Assembly: GCA_029747015.1 (NCBI GenBank) | Contig: JAKOGI010001962.1 | Location: 1 to 64,000 of the forward strand | DNA length: 64,000 nucleotides | Direction of reading: 5' to 3' | Source: Carnegiea gigantea | Taxonomy: Eukaryota > Streptophyta > Magnoliopsida > Caryophyllales > Cactaceae | Shown here: positions 33,137-45,856 of the stretch, in pieces | Position numbering within the stretch: position 1 is the first letter of the stretch | Layout of the letters: every line of letters starts with the position of its first letter | Notes under the pieces: model-generated | The model's input: only the letters and a program-made list of their open reading frames with translations | Told to the model about the DNA's origin: nothing | Database searches by the model: none | Program-made: the position numbers and the translations under genes

Positions 33137-34849
33137 GCTGTTGCCTTTGCCGTTCATCAATCGTCACGCTATTCACGCCACCAAGATGCAAAAATTTGGG
33201 GGTAGAGTGTAGCTTCTTAGTATGCATGTGAGTGCATAGCATGTTTGCTTCTGATTCGCGGTGAAACTCACAAGTCACAACGAGGGGAGGACGTTCATTT
33301 TTGGTGTATCTAGTTTGGGGCTGCTTCTAGCCTGTAAATTGTAGTGAACTCATAATCAACTGTAATGTATTATTTAATTGTTTTCTAAAATTTTGGTACA
33401 TTTGTACTCCTTTTATTTGGGGGGGGGGGTTGGGTTCTGTTTTATCAAAATTGAGTTATTATTGGTTAATAAATGGGTTAGGTTTATCAATTATAAATTT
33501 TCTTCATTTAAAATACTCGAACATGAGACCTTAGAAGAAAATGAATCATATCGTTTAAATTAATTTGTGCTGATAATATACTGGCACTCTAAATGAGTGG
33601 AATTCCAAGATTAAAAAGTGTTAACATTACATTACACAAACTTATTAATGTTGTGTTCATTTTACTCAAGAAATGTGCATTTGATGTTAGCTTTCAAAGG
33701 ATTGCTATAAAATAATAAGAAATTAACAACCATTATATATGTATATATATGTATATGTATATTTCTTTGTGTAATTGTGTCTTTTCCAAATTTCAATCCC
33801 TGGCCCTCCCTTTTTTTCCTGGTGTTTCTCCGGGTCATCATGTCCACAAGATCTTCTGCACATAAAGGATTTGAGTTTGCTGGCGACTCTCGAGAAAAAC
33901 ATTACGCATGGCGTCACTAGGTAGTTATATTAAAAACCTTGCAACGAGTATTACACATTATTAACTAATGTCCCAACTTGTGGCATTATTGCAGTCGATA
34001 CTGTTTTTCTTCTGCGAATCAATGCACCCATTGAGAGGGACCAAAAAAAAGAAAACACAAATAACAAATAACAAAATAGCAAACCATAACGACGCACCCA
34101 ATGTAGGGGATACAAGGAAAGTATTCACAAAGTACAGTCCTAATTAATGATTGTGACAACTTCGGTTAAAATACTATATTCAATATATTATAATCTTTTT
34201 TTTTTAAAGATTGCAATTTCTTTATGAATTCTTGAAAAAGAGCATGATTAACAACTGCCTAGGGATGACGTTGCTCAAATTGCGAAAATGACTGATAAAA
34301 TTTTGTGGATATATTTCCTTAGCTATATTCTACTTTTATATGTAATAATAACTTTATCTTGTTTACTATAACAATTAATCCCCCCCCCCCCCAAAAAAAA
34401 AATAATTGCATCAAGCATAACCATGATTTATCCTTGGGAAGTAGCCCGTTTTACAATGAGATCTATGTTAAAGGGTATTGCTGGCTGCAAATAGACATTT
34501 TTCTTTCTTACATTAATAGTAATGTTTTTTGTTGTATAAAGAGGACAAAACATTACTGTACTTTGGGAATAATTACTTACAAGAATATCAGGATTCAGGC
34601 AGAGATTGATGCATGGTTCATCAAATCAGGGTCAGAGACAGGGCGGATGACAATTCAAATCAAAACAAAAAAGTGTAAAAGCCCAAAATGAGAAGCTGGC
34701 CCATGCCCATTATTCATGATCTTGACCTTGACCATGACCATAGACTATATATTCTGAAATTTCACTAATTTATTTTCATGTTGGTCTCCCGAGTCCTGAC
34801 CAGTTAATTAATTAGAACTAGGACTCTGTTGTTTTCATTGATAAACTTA
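33137..34849. other. intergenic, downstream of 3' LTR
   Basis: The first 250 bp may be former ORP downstream sequence displaced by the insertion. A G11 run sits at 33419-33429 and C13A10 at 34380-34402. No gene seen. Confidence 0.5.
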
Positions 34850-35380
34850 AATTTATTAATTTTAATTAATTTTAATTTATTTTAACCTATTTCAATCTAT
34901 TTTATCAACTTTAATGAGAAAAATATATACTTCAATCCGCTTCAATCTATTTCAATTAACTTTAACCCACTTCCTACTATTTTAACTAACTTAGGCTTGT
35001 TCTTTTCGTTCGTAAATATAGGTTAGTAAATAGGTAAAGTTGGGTTGAGATTGATTAAAGTGGATTCAAGTAGGTTAAAGTGAGTATTTTTTTGTTAAAG
35101 TTTGTTGAAGTGTGTTATTTTTTTTGTGTGTGTGATAGGTAGGAGTTGGTTAAAATAGTGTGGAGTGGATTGAAATGGGTTGAAATTAGCTGAAGCAGAT
35201 TGATGTGGGTTGAAGTTGATTGAAATTAATAAATTTAAATTTACCAACAAAAAGAACAAATCTTTATACTTATTATATATAAAAATTTAATCAACTTCAA
35301 TTCATTTTAGGTGCTAAAAATATTTATTTTAATAAATTTTAACTAACTTTATCTATTTTCTACTCAATACTTCCCAACTA
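34850..35380. repeat. cluster of TGTTCTTTT-family MITE copies
   Basis: One copy with both ends lies at 34994-35263 (GGCTTGTTCTTTTCGTTCG; right end the complement of a TTGTTCTTTTTGTTGG-like arm), with TTA at 34991-34993 and 35264-35266. It is flanked on both sides by end-less fragments of the same 'ttcaaycyactt' repeat (34850-34990 and 35283-35380). The central copy is inverted relative to its neighbours. Confidence 0.6.
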
Positions 35381-36179
35381 AAGTAACATGCTGTAGAATG
35401 AAGCTACAAATGGAGAAAAATGGGGTGACAGCAAACAGTAAAAGAGTGTCTTCTACTTGTGCCAGTAGTCTAGTATTAGTAATAGGCTGAGGCTCAAAGA
35501 TTTGAAAACAGCGGAATATATTGTTAGGATTATGCAGATAGATGTGATGTCTGTCGATGTTGCATACTGAATGGTCAAACAGAGTATGTGATCTTCTGCT
35601 AGGCAGCCTGGAACTGAGTACAAGATCTATGGATCATCGCCCATGTCTTTCCATGTTATGTGTGATATATGTATATACATATATTTGTCTTCCAATTTCA
35701 AGATTTTGTACATCATCCCTATCCCTATCCCTATCCCATCCCATCCCACCTGATCGATGTTGCAGATGATCTGCTGCTTCTCAACACTCGTTGATCTCTC
35801 TGTCCCATCAACACCCTTTTTGCCAAACAATGCATTCGATATCCACTGCTGCTTTTTCTTTTGTTTTTGGCACAGGTGATGCTAGAACTGGGACCGAAAA
35901 TGGGGCAGGAACTGAATAGAAATTTAGGGCGTCATAACACTGAAAATTAACTTAATTTTACCTAATTTATAAATTATATAACACTGTATAAATGAAAAAT
36001 CACTAGGTACTAAAAATTGAGGGGGCCACAGCTGCCTTCCACTCCTCAATGCGCTACTCTGGGGTTTTTTTGGTCCCATTCACAAGTTATATAAATGTAG
36101 ATGCAGCTCCAAATTTTTCATATATGGATCGTGACTCAATCAAATACCTACAATGATGCACCGAAGATCTTATGACTAA
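35381..36179. other. intergenic with TATCCC microsatellite
   Basis: A (TATCCC)n-like run at about 35715-35748. No gene seen. Confidence 0.5.
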
Positions 36180-36182
36180 TTA

Positions 36183-36470
36183 GGCCATGTTCTTTTCGTT
36201 GGTACGTTCAAATTTACCAACCTCAATCAACTTCAACCAACTTCAATTCATTTCGATCTACTTCATGAATTTTAATTAAAAAAAATGCCAATTTCAACCA
36301 ACTTTAACCAACTTCAACGCACTTTCCACTATTTTAACCAACTTCTACCCATCACACAAAAAGTTTCAACCCACTTCAACATATTTCAATCAATTTCAAT
36401 TAATCTAAACCAACTTTATCTATCTACCAACTCATATTTTCAAATGAAAATAACAAACCCTAAAAATGGT
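36183..36470. mobile_element. Tourist-like MITE, TGTTCTTTT family
   Basis: The left end GGCCATGTTCTTTTCGTTGG and the right end (complement GGGTTTGTTATTTTCATTTG) enclose degenerate 'caaccaacttcaa' units. The flanks read TTA and TAA, so the target duplication has changed or the limits are off by a base. Confidence 0.6.
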
Positions 36471-36678
36471 TGCTACCTCTCCTCTTTTACAATGACGTCC
36501 TAAACAAGATTCGTATGAAGGGTAGTATGTCGGGGAATGTTTTTCACATATATCATCTTATGATTAAGCTAGGTGGACATAGACAACAATATGATGGTTA
36601 TACACTAGTCCTTAGATCCTTCCATTATTGATTTCCACCATTATTGGTTACCACCACATTTCCTTCCTATGCTATCAT

Positions 36679-37253
36679 TAGGAGTAGGCAATATATTGGA
36701 TATCCATCGGTTTATTCGGTTAAAATGCGTCAGCCTATTTAAAATAGGCCCAATGAAGAGTTGGATCACTAATGAGTCAGGTCAACAATAGGCCGACCTG
36801 TTAAAAGATATTAATGGGTCAGGTCAACACATTAATGAATCATTTAATAACCCAATACTTTTTTCAACCTACTAAGGCCCTGTTCTTTTCGTGGGTCAAT
36901 TCTAAAATATCAATCTCAATCCACTTTAACCAACCTCAACCTACTTCAACCTACCGCAACCTATTTTACCCTTTTACCCACCCCAATTTACCTACAAAAA
37001 GAACAGGCCCTAATCATACCAATTTACAAGTTACTATTAGTTAAATTTACTAACGACACTTTATATATAACAATAATTATTATATAGAGCTTTTTTGTGG
37101 GGCAAGTTTGCTTCATTTTAAAACGGATCAAAAGTGGATCATTCATGGATCGTCCGAACCCAACCCATTTATTTATATAAAATGTCCAAACCAACCCACT
37201 TCATGAATGGGTCAATTCTAACCACACTCGACTCGGTGCGTTGCCCATCCCTA
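36679..37253. mobile_element. hAT-type MITE carrying a nested Tourist-like MITE
   Basis: The ends TAGGAGTAGGCAA and the complement of TAGGGATGGGCAACG match the hAT-type ends at 4249-4692. The interior shares 'aatgggtcaggtcaa'-type words. No 8-bp duplication can be read. A 135-bp MITE lies inside. Confidence 0.5.
36876..37010. mobile_element. Tourist-like MITE, TGTTCTTTT family, shortest copy
   Basis: GGCCCTGTTCTTTTCGTGGG on the left and the complement of GGGCCTGTTCTTTTTGTAGG on the right, with perfect TAA duplications (36873-36875 and 37011-37013). At 135 bp it is the clearest copy of the family and defines its ends. Confidence 0.8.
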
Positions 37254-38153
37254 ATTATGACTATGAGTTTATGAGCGATATTTTAGTTTTAGTGTTGTAC
37301 CATTAAAACAATTGGATTTTTGAAATATAATAACTGAAACTTTGGGACTGGTGGAAACCAATAATCATATCTTAAGGAATAACTTTAACACTCAAACTTT
37401 GAAAATACTTGGTTTGATTAGTAGTACGTGGTTATTCCAAGTTGTATTTTTCATATAGTTCCAAATGACACTTCTCCTTCAAAACAAACAAAAATACGAA
37501 ATTTCACAGCGCCTATAGTCAATTTGAAGTTCAATATTATTGAAAATAAATATCTTCAGAATTTGAAGTGCTTGTAACTATTTTGTAAAGTTAGATTACT
37601 CGTTTCTACCATCTCTAAAATTCAAATTATTATATTTCGGAAGTCCAAAACAATTTAACAAATTGAAAATTTCCCAATGAAGCTTTCTGAAACTGTAAGA
37701 GCTATGATTAGCTCATGCACTCAATAAAAATCTCAATTATACGACGCGATATTTTCATTGACCGTGCCCCGCCCCAGCAAGCTACTCTCATCATCCCATC
37801 AAGGAAATTTCTGCCAATAAAGTGCGTAATTTCTGACCAGAAAAAAAAAAAAAAAGACAGGAAATAATTTTCTTTAAATTCAAAAAGAACAGTCCCCAAA
37901 AATAATATAAATTGAAGAAAAAGAACAAATTATCGGTCAAATTCTAAATTATCTTAAATTACACCGACCAATGTCTTTTTAATTGAGTGACAACATAACA
38001 ATTAACAAGTAAACAACCATGCATGCATATATTACCGACCAACGCCGCCGTTCACCGGTGCCCTACCTCCTGCTACCACCATTACGTCCGCCACCTATCA
38101 CCCCTGATCCTCCCCTTCACCAACATAAATATGTCTTGACCTCTAGACTGGGG
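37254..38153. other. intergenic, no gene seen
   Basis: Nothing recognised. A short GC-richer patch at 38040-38120 holds no frame of note. Confidence 0.5.
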
Positions 38154-38395
38154 TAGGGGTGGCAAGAAGTCCAGGGGTCAATTTTGAGTCCATAATTGGG
38201 ACAATGTCTAACATTCGCACTCGGTCGGATAAATCAAACAAGTTTAAATTTGGGTTAAAATTAGATCTGAATAATATGAACATAAAAAATATAGTGTCCA
38301 TATTTAAAATTCAGACGAACTTTTTTAAATGTACTCGGTTTTTCTGAGTTGAACAAATGCAAGTACTCATGCCGGACAAAATTTTGCCAACCCTA
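38154..38395. mobile_element. possible hAT-type MITE
   Basis: The ends TAGGGGTGGCAAG and the complement of TAGGGTTGGCAAAA are typical of plant hAT MITEs. No target duplication is visible, and the right end lies inside a local tandem duplication. Confidence 0.45.
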
Positions 38396-38659
38396 CTTTG
38401 AATATTATTATATAAAACATATTCATAGTTTGTGGACACGTGTACTACTTCTAATAAACAATAAACAACTAATATAAATTTAAAATTCAGCTGAATTGTT
38501 TTAAATATACTTAGTTTTTTTCTGAGTCGAACAAATGCAAGTAATCAGGCCAGACAAAATTTTATTAGTCCTATTTTGAATATTATTATATAAAAAAATG
38601 TTCATAGTTTGTGGACACTTGTACTACTTCTAATAAACAATAAACAACTAATGTAAATT
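38303..38659 (+). repeat. tandem duplication, about 178-bp units
   Basis: Unit 1 (38303-38478) and unit 2 (38479-38659) start 'tttaaaattcag' and share 'gaacaaatgcaagta', 'catagtttgtggacac' and 'acttctaataaacaataaac'. Identity is high but interrupted by small indels. Confidence 0.85.
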
Positions 38660-38809
38660 GTTACAAAGCATTTACGGTTCTAATAAAGGGTTGATTAAAT
38701 GATTCAATATTTGTTCTCCTTAAATACAATTTCGATTAAGTTGAAGTTTTCTCAACAGAGAAAAACTATATTTGAAGAAATTTGTTTCCCCTTAAGTCAA
38801 CAACATATA

Positions 38810-39222
38810 GGGCGTGTTCAGCAACAGCGTTCTGAGTAGCGTCTGGTATTTTGACTAAGTCAATATACTCATCACGTAATTTTTAGTGTTCGGTAACGTA
38901 GTGTTTTGACTAGCATTTCAAGTAGCGTTTAGCATTTTAAGTACCATTTTTCAAAAGCTAATAATACTAACGTTTTACATTCGAAAGTAGCGTTTCATAT
39001 TTTTTTACCAAAAATTACCCTTTGAAAATTTATCTTTAGAAATTATCTATATGCTTTTATGTCAGTTTACATTAATCAGCTAATCCAACAGCTAAATTTA
39101 CCAAACATATTTTATTCAACTGCTCTTCTAAATAGCTATCCGCAAACAACTAAATTGAAAACGCTATTCGCTACCTAAATCGCTATCCGCTGTTTGAACC
39201 GCTAATTTTATCGAACGGGGCC
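38810..39222. mobile_element. MITE, GTGTTCGGCAA family, un-nested copy
   Basis: The ends GGGCGTGTTCAGCAA and the complement of GGCCCCGTTCGATAA are flanked by ATA on both sides. The body aligns with 1557-2256 apart from the block inserted there. It contains many 'tagcgtttarcattt' units. Confidence 0.65.
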
Positions 39223-42200
39223 ATAAACTCAAAATCTCGTATAATGAATGGCAAAAGAGTGAAAGAAATCAGAAGCCATGATATCTTCATTGCTTTTTTG
39301 CACTTATGAGATGATCAATATTTATGACAAGTGAGATACGGATGGATAATATCACCTGTCCGGAATGAAATATGATAGTAGGGAAATTCAAAATGGTTAG
39401 TGCATGCATGGAATGGGAAGACTTGTCTAAATAGGTTGACAGAGAGAACTCGCAGGAATAAATATATGTGAAAGGGAAACCAACTTCAAAACAGATGCAT
39501 GGCGATGGTGATGTTATGTAGAGATGGGTCTTGGCGTGTTGTATGACAATGTCGTTAAAATTGAAATTAAAATAGAACAAGATAAACAAAAAGCAAAAAA
39601 AAAAGAAAGGAAAAAGAGAAAAGTGAGAGGGGGTTTGAAGTTGATTTTGAAGAGGACGCTATTTAAAGGAAGGTTAAGTTTTAGTAAGTCATTATTTCAT
39701 TAATAAATGTAAGATGATGAGTTAAATATACATTTTACTCACATCAGACATATATATAAATCTATCTATATATATACTATTTGTATTATCCAAATCTAAC
39801 AGTGTAACTTTCGAAGCTAATATAACGTATTCAATAATTTAGGTTTAACCTTTTTTTGTAAAATATTTTCACAATTTTTTTTTTTGTATTTCTTAAAATC
39901 AGACTTTCTATGAGTAAAATATATATAAAAGTAAATTTATCTATATCTAAATCTCTTCAAATTTTATAAAAGCAAAACTCATATTGAGAAATAATGTTTT
40001 TGTTGTTGTTGTAATAATTTGGATTTAAATGAGATTTTTGTTGTAGTAATTTTTTTTCCCCTTTTGAACATAGAAGAGAAGCAAGAATTAAGGAGACGTG
40101 TCACAGAAACTACAGGAAGAAGACAAGAGAACGTCAGAGAGACGGAGAGACACTGAACGACCCCTCTGTCTCTGTCTCGTCTAGACGATGACCTCGGGCC
40201 CATCTATTGCAAGTTACAATCTTGAAGGATCCCAAAATCACCCAGTGGGATATGCGTTGCTGTCCTTCTGTTTCGGGGCCTATGCATGATAACAGTATGC
40301 GTAGGACATTAATAAGCCAGCTGTGATGGCCTCGTAGGCCTGCTTTGCCTGATTTCACCTCTGTGGATTACGATAAGCATACCTAATAAATATAAACCTT
40401 ATTTATAATATATAAATTATTCATGCAGGGTCAGCACTAATTAATTTAAATAGTTTAATATTTATTTTTCTTAAATGAAATAGTAGTTTGACTCTTAAAC
40501 GAAAGAAAATATGATGGAAGAAATATACTTCTTATTGAGTTATAAGTAGCTCGAAATAGTAGATCAAATTCAGTGAAATAGAATATCCAAAACCAAAAAT
40601 AATAAAATAAATTACTCTTATGGAAACATTCTGGAAATCGATATCTCTACTTGCACAAATACTAGCTGATAAAAATAAAATTATCTATATTTGAATATCG
40701 ATCCTCATATAACATGAAAATAGAAACCACATTAAAAATTATTATTGTTGTTACCATATAGAAATAATTATAAACACAACGCATATACTAACCTTTATTA
40801 CTTATTTTATCTCAAATATGGTACAATACAATAGAATACCGTAATATAATCAAACCAATACAAAAGGTTGCTTTTATCGGTTATTATATTACTGCTATTT
40901 TTAAAAAAAATATGTGAAAAAAGATTTTAAATATATGTAAATACTACTGTAATAATCATGAGAAACTAACCTCATGAACCCCCCCCCAAAAAAAAAAAAA
41001 AATTCTCGGCAAGGAAACATCGGCGGAAGATAAGTGCATTTCATCATGTACATGGATTGAAGTACGTACAGCACAATGCCACCATGACATAGAAATGGAC
41101 AACGCAGTATTAATCATGAAGCATAAACAAACACTAACAAAAAATCATGCAGCATAGAAGCGGGTTCAATTTTCATTTTTCACGGACCATTTCTATGCGT
41201 AGGAAGTTCAATTTTGATGATCATAGCCATGACAAATCGAAAATATACACTTGTGAATACATGCCCCCTCCCAAAAATCAGTAGAGATGCTTTGCTCATG
41301 CAAACCTTACTTCCAATGGATTTTGCGATCTCTCCCCTTAAAATTTTACTTACCCAAAGTTTTTTCTTAACTATATACAAATATATTTACATTGTTCCTT
41401 ATCATCAATAGCTATCGTAATAAGAACAAATGGACCATGTTTCTTACAATATCATTATTATGGTTCATTTCGAAGACCTATCTAACTAGTTCGAATTTTT
41501 TACTTTAAATAATTACAGTAACATTCAATTGTAGCCTTCTTGCGAGCGTCTCCGACTGTCAAGATATTGGTGCTCCTGTCTAATAACTATGACTGCAGAT
41601 ATTGAAATTAAAAGTATGAAGGTGGATTCTAATTTTTAACAATTTATTTCATAATTTGGTTCGATTTATAAATGATGCAAACAAAATAACAAATATAAAT
41701 TCATATAAATTAATAGAAGGGAGAGGCTTAATAAATATTCCCGTTTTAATTGATAAATATCAATATACGAAAAAATATATTAGTAGTTTAGTGCACATTC
41801 TTCCTTTCCTTTTTTTTTAAATTTTAAATAACAAAACTTAAGAGGTTTGTATGAGCTGGTTGACTTGGATGAGCTGGTTGACGTGTTTGGCTATTTCATT
41901 GGCTTTCGTTGCAATTATGTGGCTCGTAGAATCACTCAGTGGTTAGCTTTACGCCAAATATTGTGTGTTTAATGTGCGTGTTACCTACACAAATTAAGTA
42001 TCTCGCGCATCTAAAAAGCTAATTAACTAATGAAATAAACTACATCATTGCACCACCGGAAAGAATGGGGGAAGAAAATTATAAAATGCAAATTAATAAA
42101 TTCCGATATAAAACGTATATGTTTGGGATTTGCTTTGAGTTATGATTGAATCTTATAAATGGGAATTTGATTCCATGCATGCATATTATGCAACGGAATA

Positions 42201-42899
42201 TAAAACATCGTGCTGTATAATGAAACATATGTATTCATATTAATATTCCAATAAGAAAGGGGTGAAATTTTGAAAATAATAATTAACACTGAATGATTTC
42301 ACACCTATAAAAAAAGAAATGTTAATTGATGAAGTGTTGTATCATGTTTGAAGCTGAGTAGTAAGATCTTTAATTGATTCGTGTTGCTGTCTTAAGCCCC
42401 AACAATTTTAGAACATAAATCATATTATTTAGGTACTTTAGTTACTACTATCAGATATGGTCACCTAATTTATTAATTGTAACTAGTATCTACATTTGCA
42501 TATAAAATTTTTAACTCGAATAACTATTTTATGTGTGGGTGCATAAGAAATTAAAATTAGAAAGCTTCACCCCCTTTTCGCGTTTCTTTCCCTGGTGCTC
42601 AGTTCTGTTCTATTAAGGGCTTGTTTCGTTTTTTAACTTATTATACGTACTTATTGGACACTAATATTTTTACTCCTCAACTTTCAATTGTTTATATTGT
42701 AGATTGCTCCTAGGCATATTAATATTACATTGTCGCTTGTTGCTTAAGGTACATGCAGCCTTTACATGTCTTCTGTCGCTCATTATAATTAATGCTATTT
42801 AAAGTAATTATGTCTTACGTTTGTTACCTTTGTTTATCAAACAATTTTCAACTTCTAAACGTTTTTTAGAACTTTCTATGTAGATCTATAGAAATCGAT
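39223..42899. other. intergenic, no gene seen
   Basis: No gene. Fragments include the SINE 3' end at 40513-40600 and a TTG-tailed retroposon-like end at 40722-40756. C9A16 lies at 40979-41003. Confidence 0.55.
40513..40600 (+). repeat. 5'-truncated SINE fragment
   Basis: 'gatggaagaaatatacttct' through 'gaatatccaaaaccaaaaa' is a diverged copy of the 3' half of the SINE at 3690-3867. Confidence 0.45.
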
Positions 42900-43002
42900 C
42901 CATGTACAGATAGTCATATCCGTAGACGTAAGGATGCCTACATCTGGATCTTCCCAAATCCCGAGAAAGCGGGATCCATAAAGGAAATTATTGTTGTTAT
43001 TG
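42900..43002 (+). mobile_element. SINE-like repeat with TTG-type tail
   Basis: The best copy of a dispersed unit: 'gtaaggatgcctacatctgg', then 'tcccaaatcccgagaaagcg' and the tail 'attattgttgttattg'. Tobacco TS-type SINEs also end in TTG repeats, but a tRNA-like head is not clear here. Confidence 0.45.
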
Positions 43003-45798
43003 TATATGTACTTCTCGAAAGTATTTAGTTGTATTCTGTACAGACAATTATATCCGCAAACATAACATTCAGTAACTTTCAACACCATTCAGCAGCTTTC
43101 ACTAATATTCAATGGCTTTCAACAATACGTAATAATAAGTACTTTTAATAACAAAGAGCTATAATAATTAATTCGTGTGTTGTTCTTTTTAACCATCAAA
43201 ATAGTCAAGCTTCCCTATTTTCTTCAACTCTTTTTTTTTTTTAAATAAGTCTAGTTCAGCTTAATAATAATAGATTCAAAATTCAATACAAATAAGTTTA
43301 ATTCAGTTCATTTCAATAGATATAAATTCAGTTCAACTAAGTCCAATAAAAATAAATTGAAAATATCATGACCAATGTTAGAATTTATGTCGGTTTTAGT
43401 TAAAAAACGGAGTTCTTAAATGAAACACAAAAACAATGATCCCACTTGGGTTATTTGACAGAGCATGCAGGAACAAGAGTCAATAAGTCAATAATCCCAG
43501 GCAGTGATCAAATTTGCACAGCTCATCGTAAACAGACGGATTAATTTGTTGGTATTAAGTAGTGGTAGTCGTATTAATCATTATCCTACCAAGTTGGCAT
43601 GCACAGGCGGCTTTGATTTCTCTAATTACGCCATTTAACAACTTGTTTGACTGCAGCAATTCGCGCATTACAGCTTTGAATAGTGACCCAAAGCTCTACG
43701 TACCAACTACTAGAAACCCTACTACAGCATGATCGCATCCAAGAGAAACCAACACAAAGGCTTCAGCTACATGTTATTGACCTCTCCCATGAATTTATGT
43801 TCATTCTCATTTATGGGTGGGGATGGGATGGATCTGAATCGGATTCGGTGGACCTTAGTCTATTTGATTATTTGATTATTTGGATTGATTATTTACCATA
43901 CTCCACGGACAAATTATTCATAACTATGTATTATCACTTACGTCTTACACCTCAAAAGTAATGTTTCAATAAAAACCACAAAGATAAAGTCAATCAAATT
44001 TGAAACAAACATAACAAAATAGTTTTTCTTCTACGACTAGTATCAAGCATAGTGGTTTTAGGATAGGGTCTGAGACTGAATTTGGGTCTGGGTCTGAAAA
44101 ATTCAGACTTAGACGCGACCCACCCACATCTCTTGAATCCAGACTCATTGAAGATCTATTGGGTCTCATTTAATTAGACCCAGAGATCATCTAATTTGGA
44201 TCGGATCTGATACGTACGAGTTAGATTCAGGACCCACAGTCATTCGTATTCTCATCAAATACATAAATAAATTAAAGTGCTCCAGTTAATCCCTATGCTT
44301 GATAATAATTAAACTAAGGACATGAGTCGTTGAATGAATATTATTGGTGCAATTGATTAATCAATGGTTAGTAAGCCCCTAAACTTAGGACAATTGTGGT
44401 CAACAAATACAAACAATTAAGTGATATGGCTACAGCTGGTTCAATCAAATTAGAACCAGAGATATCATAGATCTGTATTATATTGCCTACTACGTATATA
44501 AAAATACATACTGAATTTCTGAGCTGAAGATTACATCATTTGTACCGTCCAAAATACATGAAACATTATAATATAAGATGGCAAGTATGAGATGAGATGT
44601 GATAGATACATAGGCAGATTAGCTTAATTAGCTTATGATTATACAGAAAACATGAATTATGATTGGGTTTGGCGATGTGATAATACGTGAAAATTAAACA
44701 TAATCACCAAATTTAGGTTCACGCTAATATTCAATAATTAATTAATCAGTTGGTTGCGCTTTTTTCAGTCATTTTGATTTAATTATGTTTATAATATATC
44801 CATCGTCCTATGGTACGACTCTAGTGTATGCCTACGTCTGCGTTTCTCTCTCCCCCATCTCGATCATTGAATTTGTTGCCTTCAACCAATAACATCGAGT
44901 TGCGCTGGTGGTATTAGCTTAATTACCTACCCTACGCGACAGAACATAATAAGATCAGTCAACCAGAAGATAAATTAAACATTACTTTCGTGTCAGATGA
45001 TATTCGTCCCCTAGGTCACGTGTAAATTGAAACCGTCTCATATACAAGTAAATGAACATTATTCTTGAATATATTCCTTTTTTTTAAAGGAAATTATTTT
45101 AAATAATACAAACTGTTAGGTAAATATGTAAAATAATTCAAACTATGCAATTTACACTATACATACCGAACTTTCAAAATATTTGTATTGTACATACCTA
45201 TTTCACTTAAAATGATTGACATATTTTAAGTATTGGTATATATGTCTGGAACTGATTATAAATATTATAAACATTATTTTGAACATATTTTTCTAGTTGA
45301 GATATTACTTTACATGTTTAATTTTATTTTTACCATATTGATAAGCGTGTTTCTTCATATTTTTCTATGTCTTGGTTCGAAATAAAACTAATTTAGTTAA
45401 ACTTACACCTATATGCATCATTATGCAAACCATATCGGTATTTTTAATACTTGAATTTCATCTCTAATAAAATGGGTATATATCATGCAAATAGTTTCAG
45501 AATTCGATATATATAATGCAAATTTCATGGCATATAATATTTCTTTATTTACGGACAAATTTCTTTTGCCTTTGAAGGAAACTATACAAATAAAACTGTA
45601 GATGTTCAACTGCAATTATGAATGGAGAAAATGGCACGAACAATGTCATATGCAGAGCAAACAATCACAGTTGGATTCAATGATTGTCCATTGCATGGCT
45701 TCAGGGCTGAATGCATGAAAATCTTGTCATTTTGCATTGATTACCGATGTTCAACTGGTGCAATATATCAGAGGGGCCTTTTGGGTGATTCTTGCATG

Positions 45799-45856
<58 letters not shown>

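Noticed and set aside
43683..43961. 92-codon plus-strand frame
   Set aside because: No known motif, AT-rich composition like its surroundings, and no splice or promoter context.
44040..44240. GGGTCTG-rich stretch as a complete hAT MITE
   Set aside because: No matching terminal repeats or target duplication could be located.
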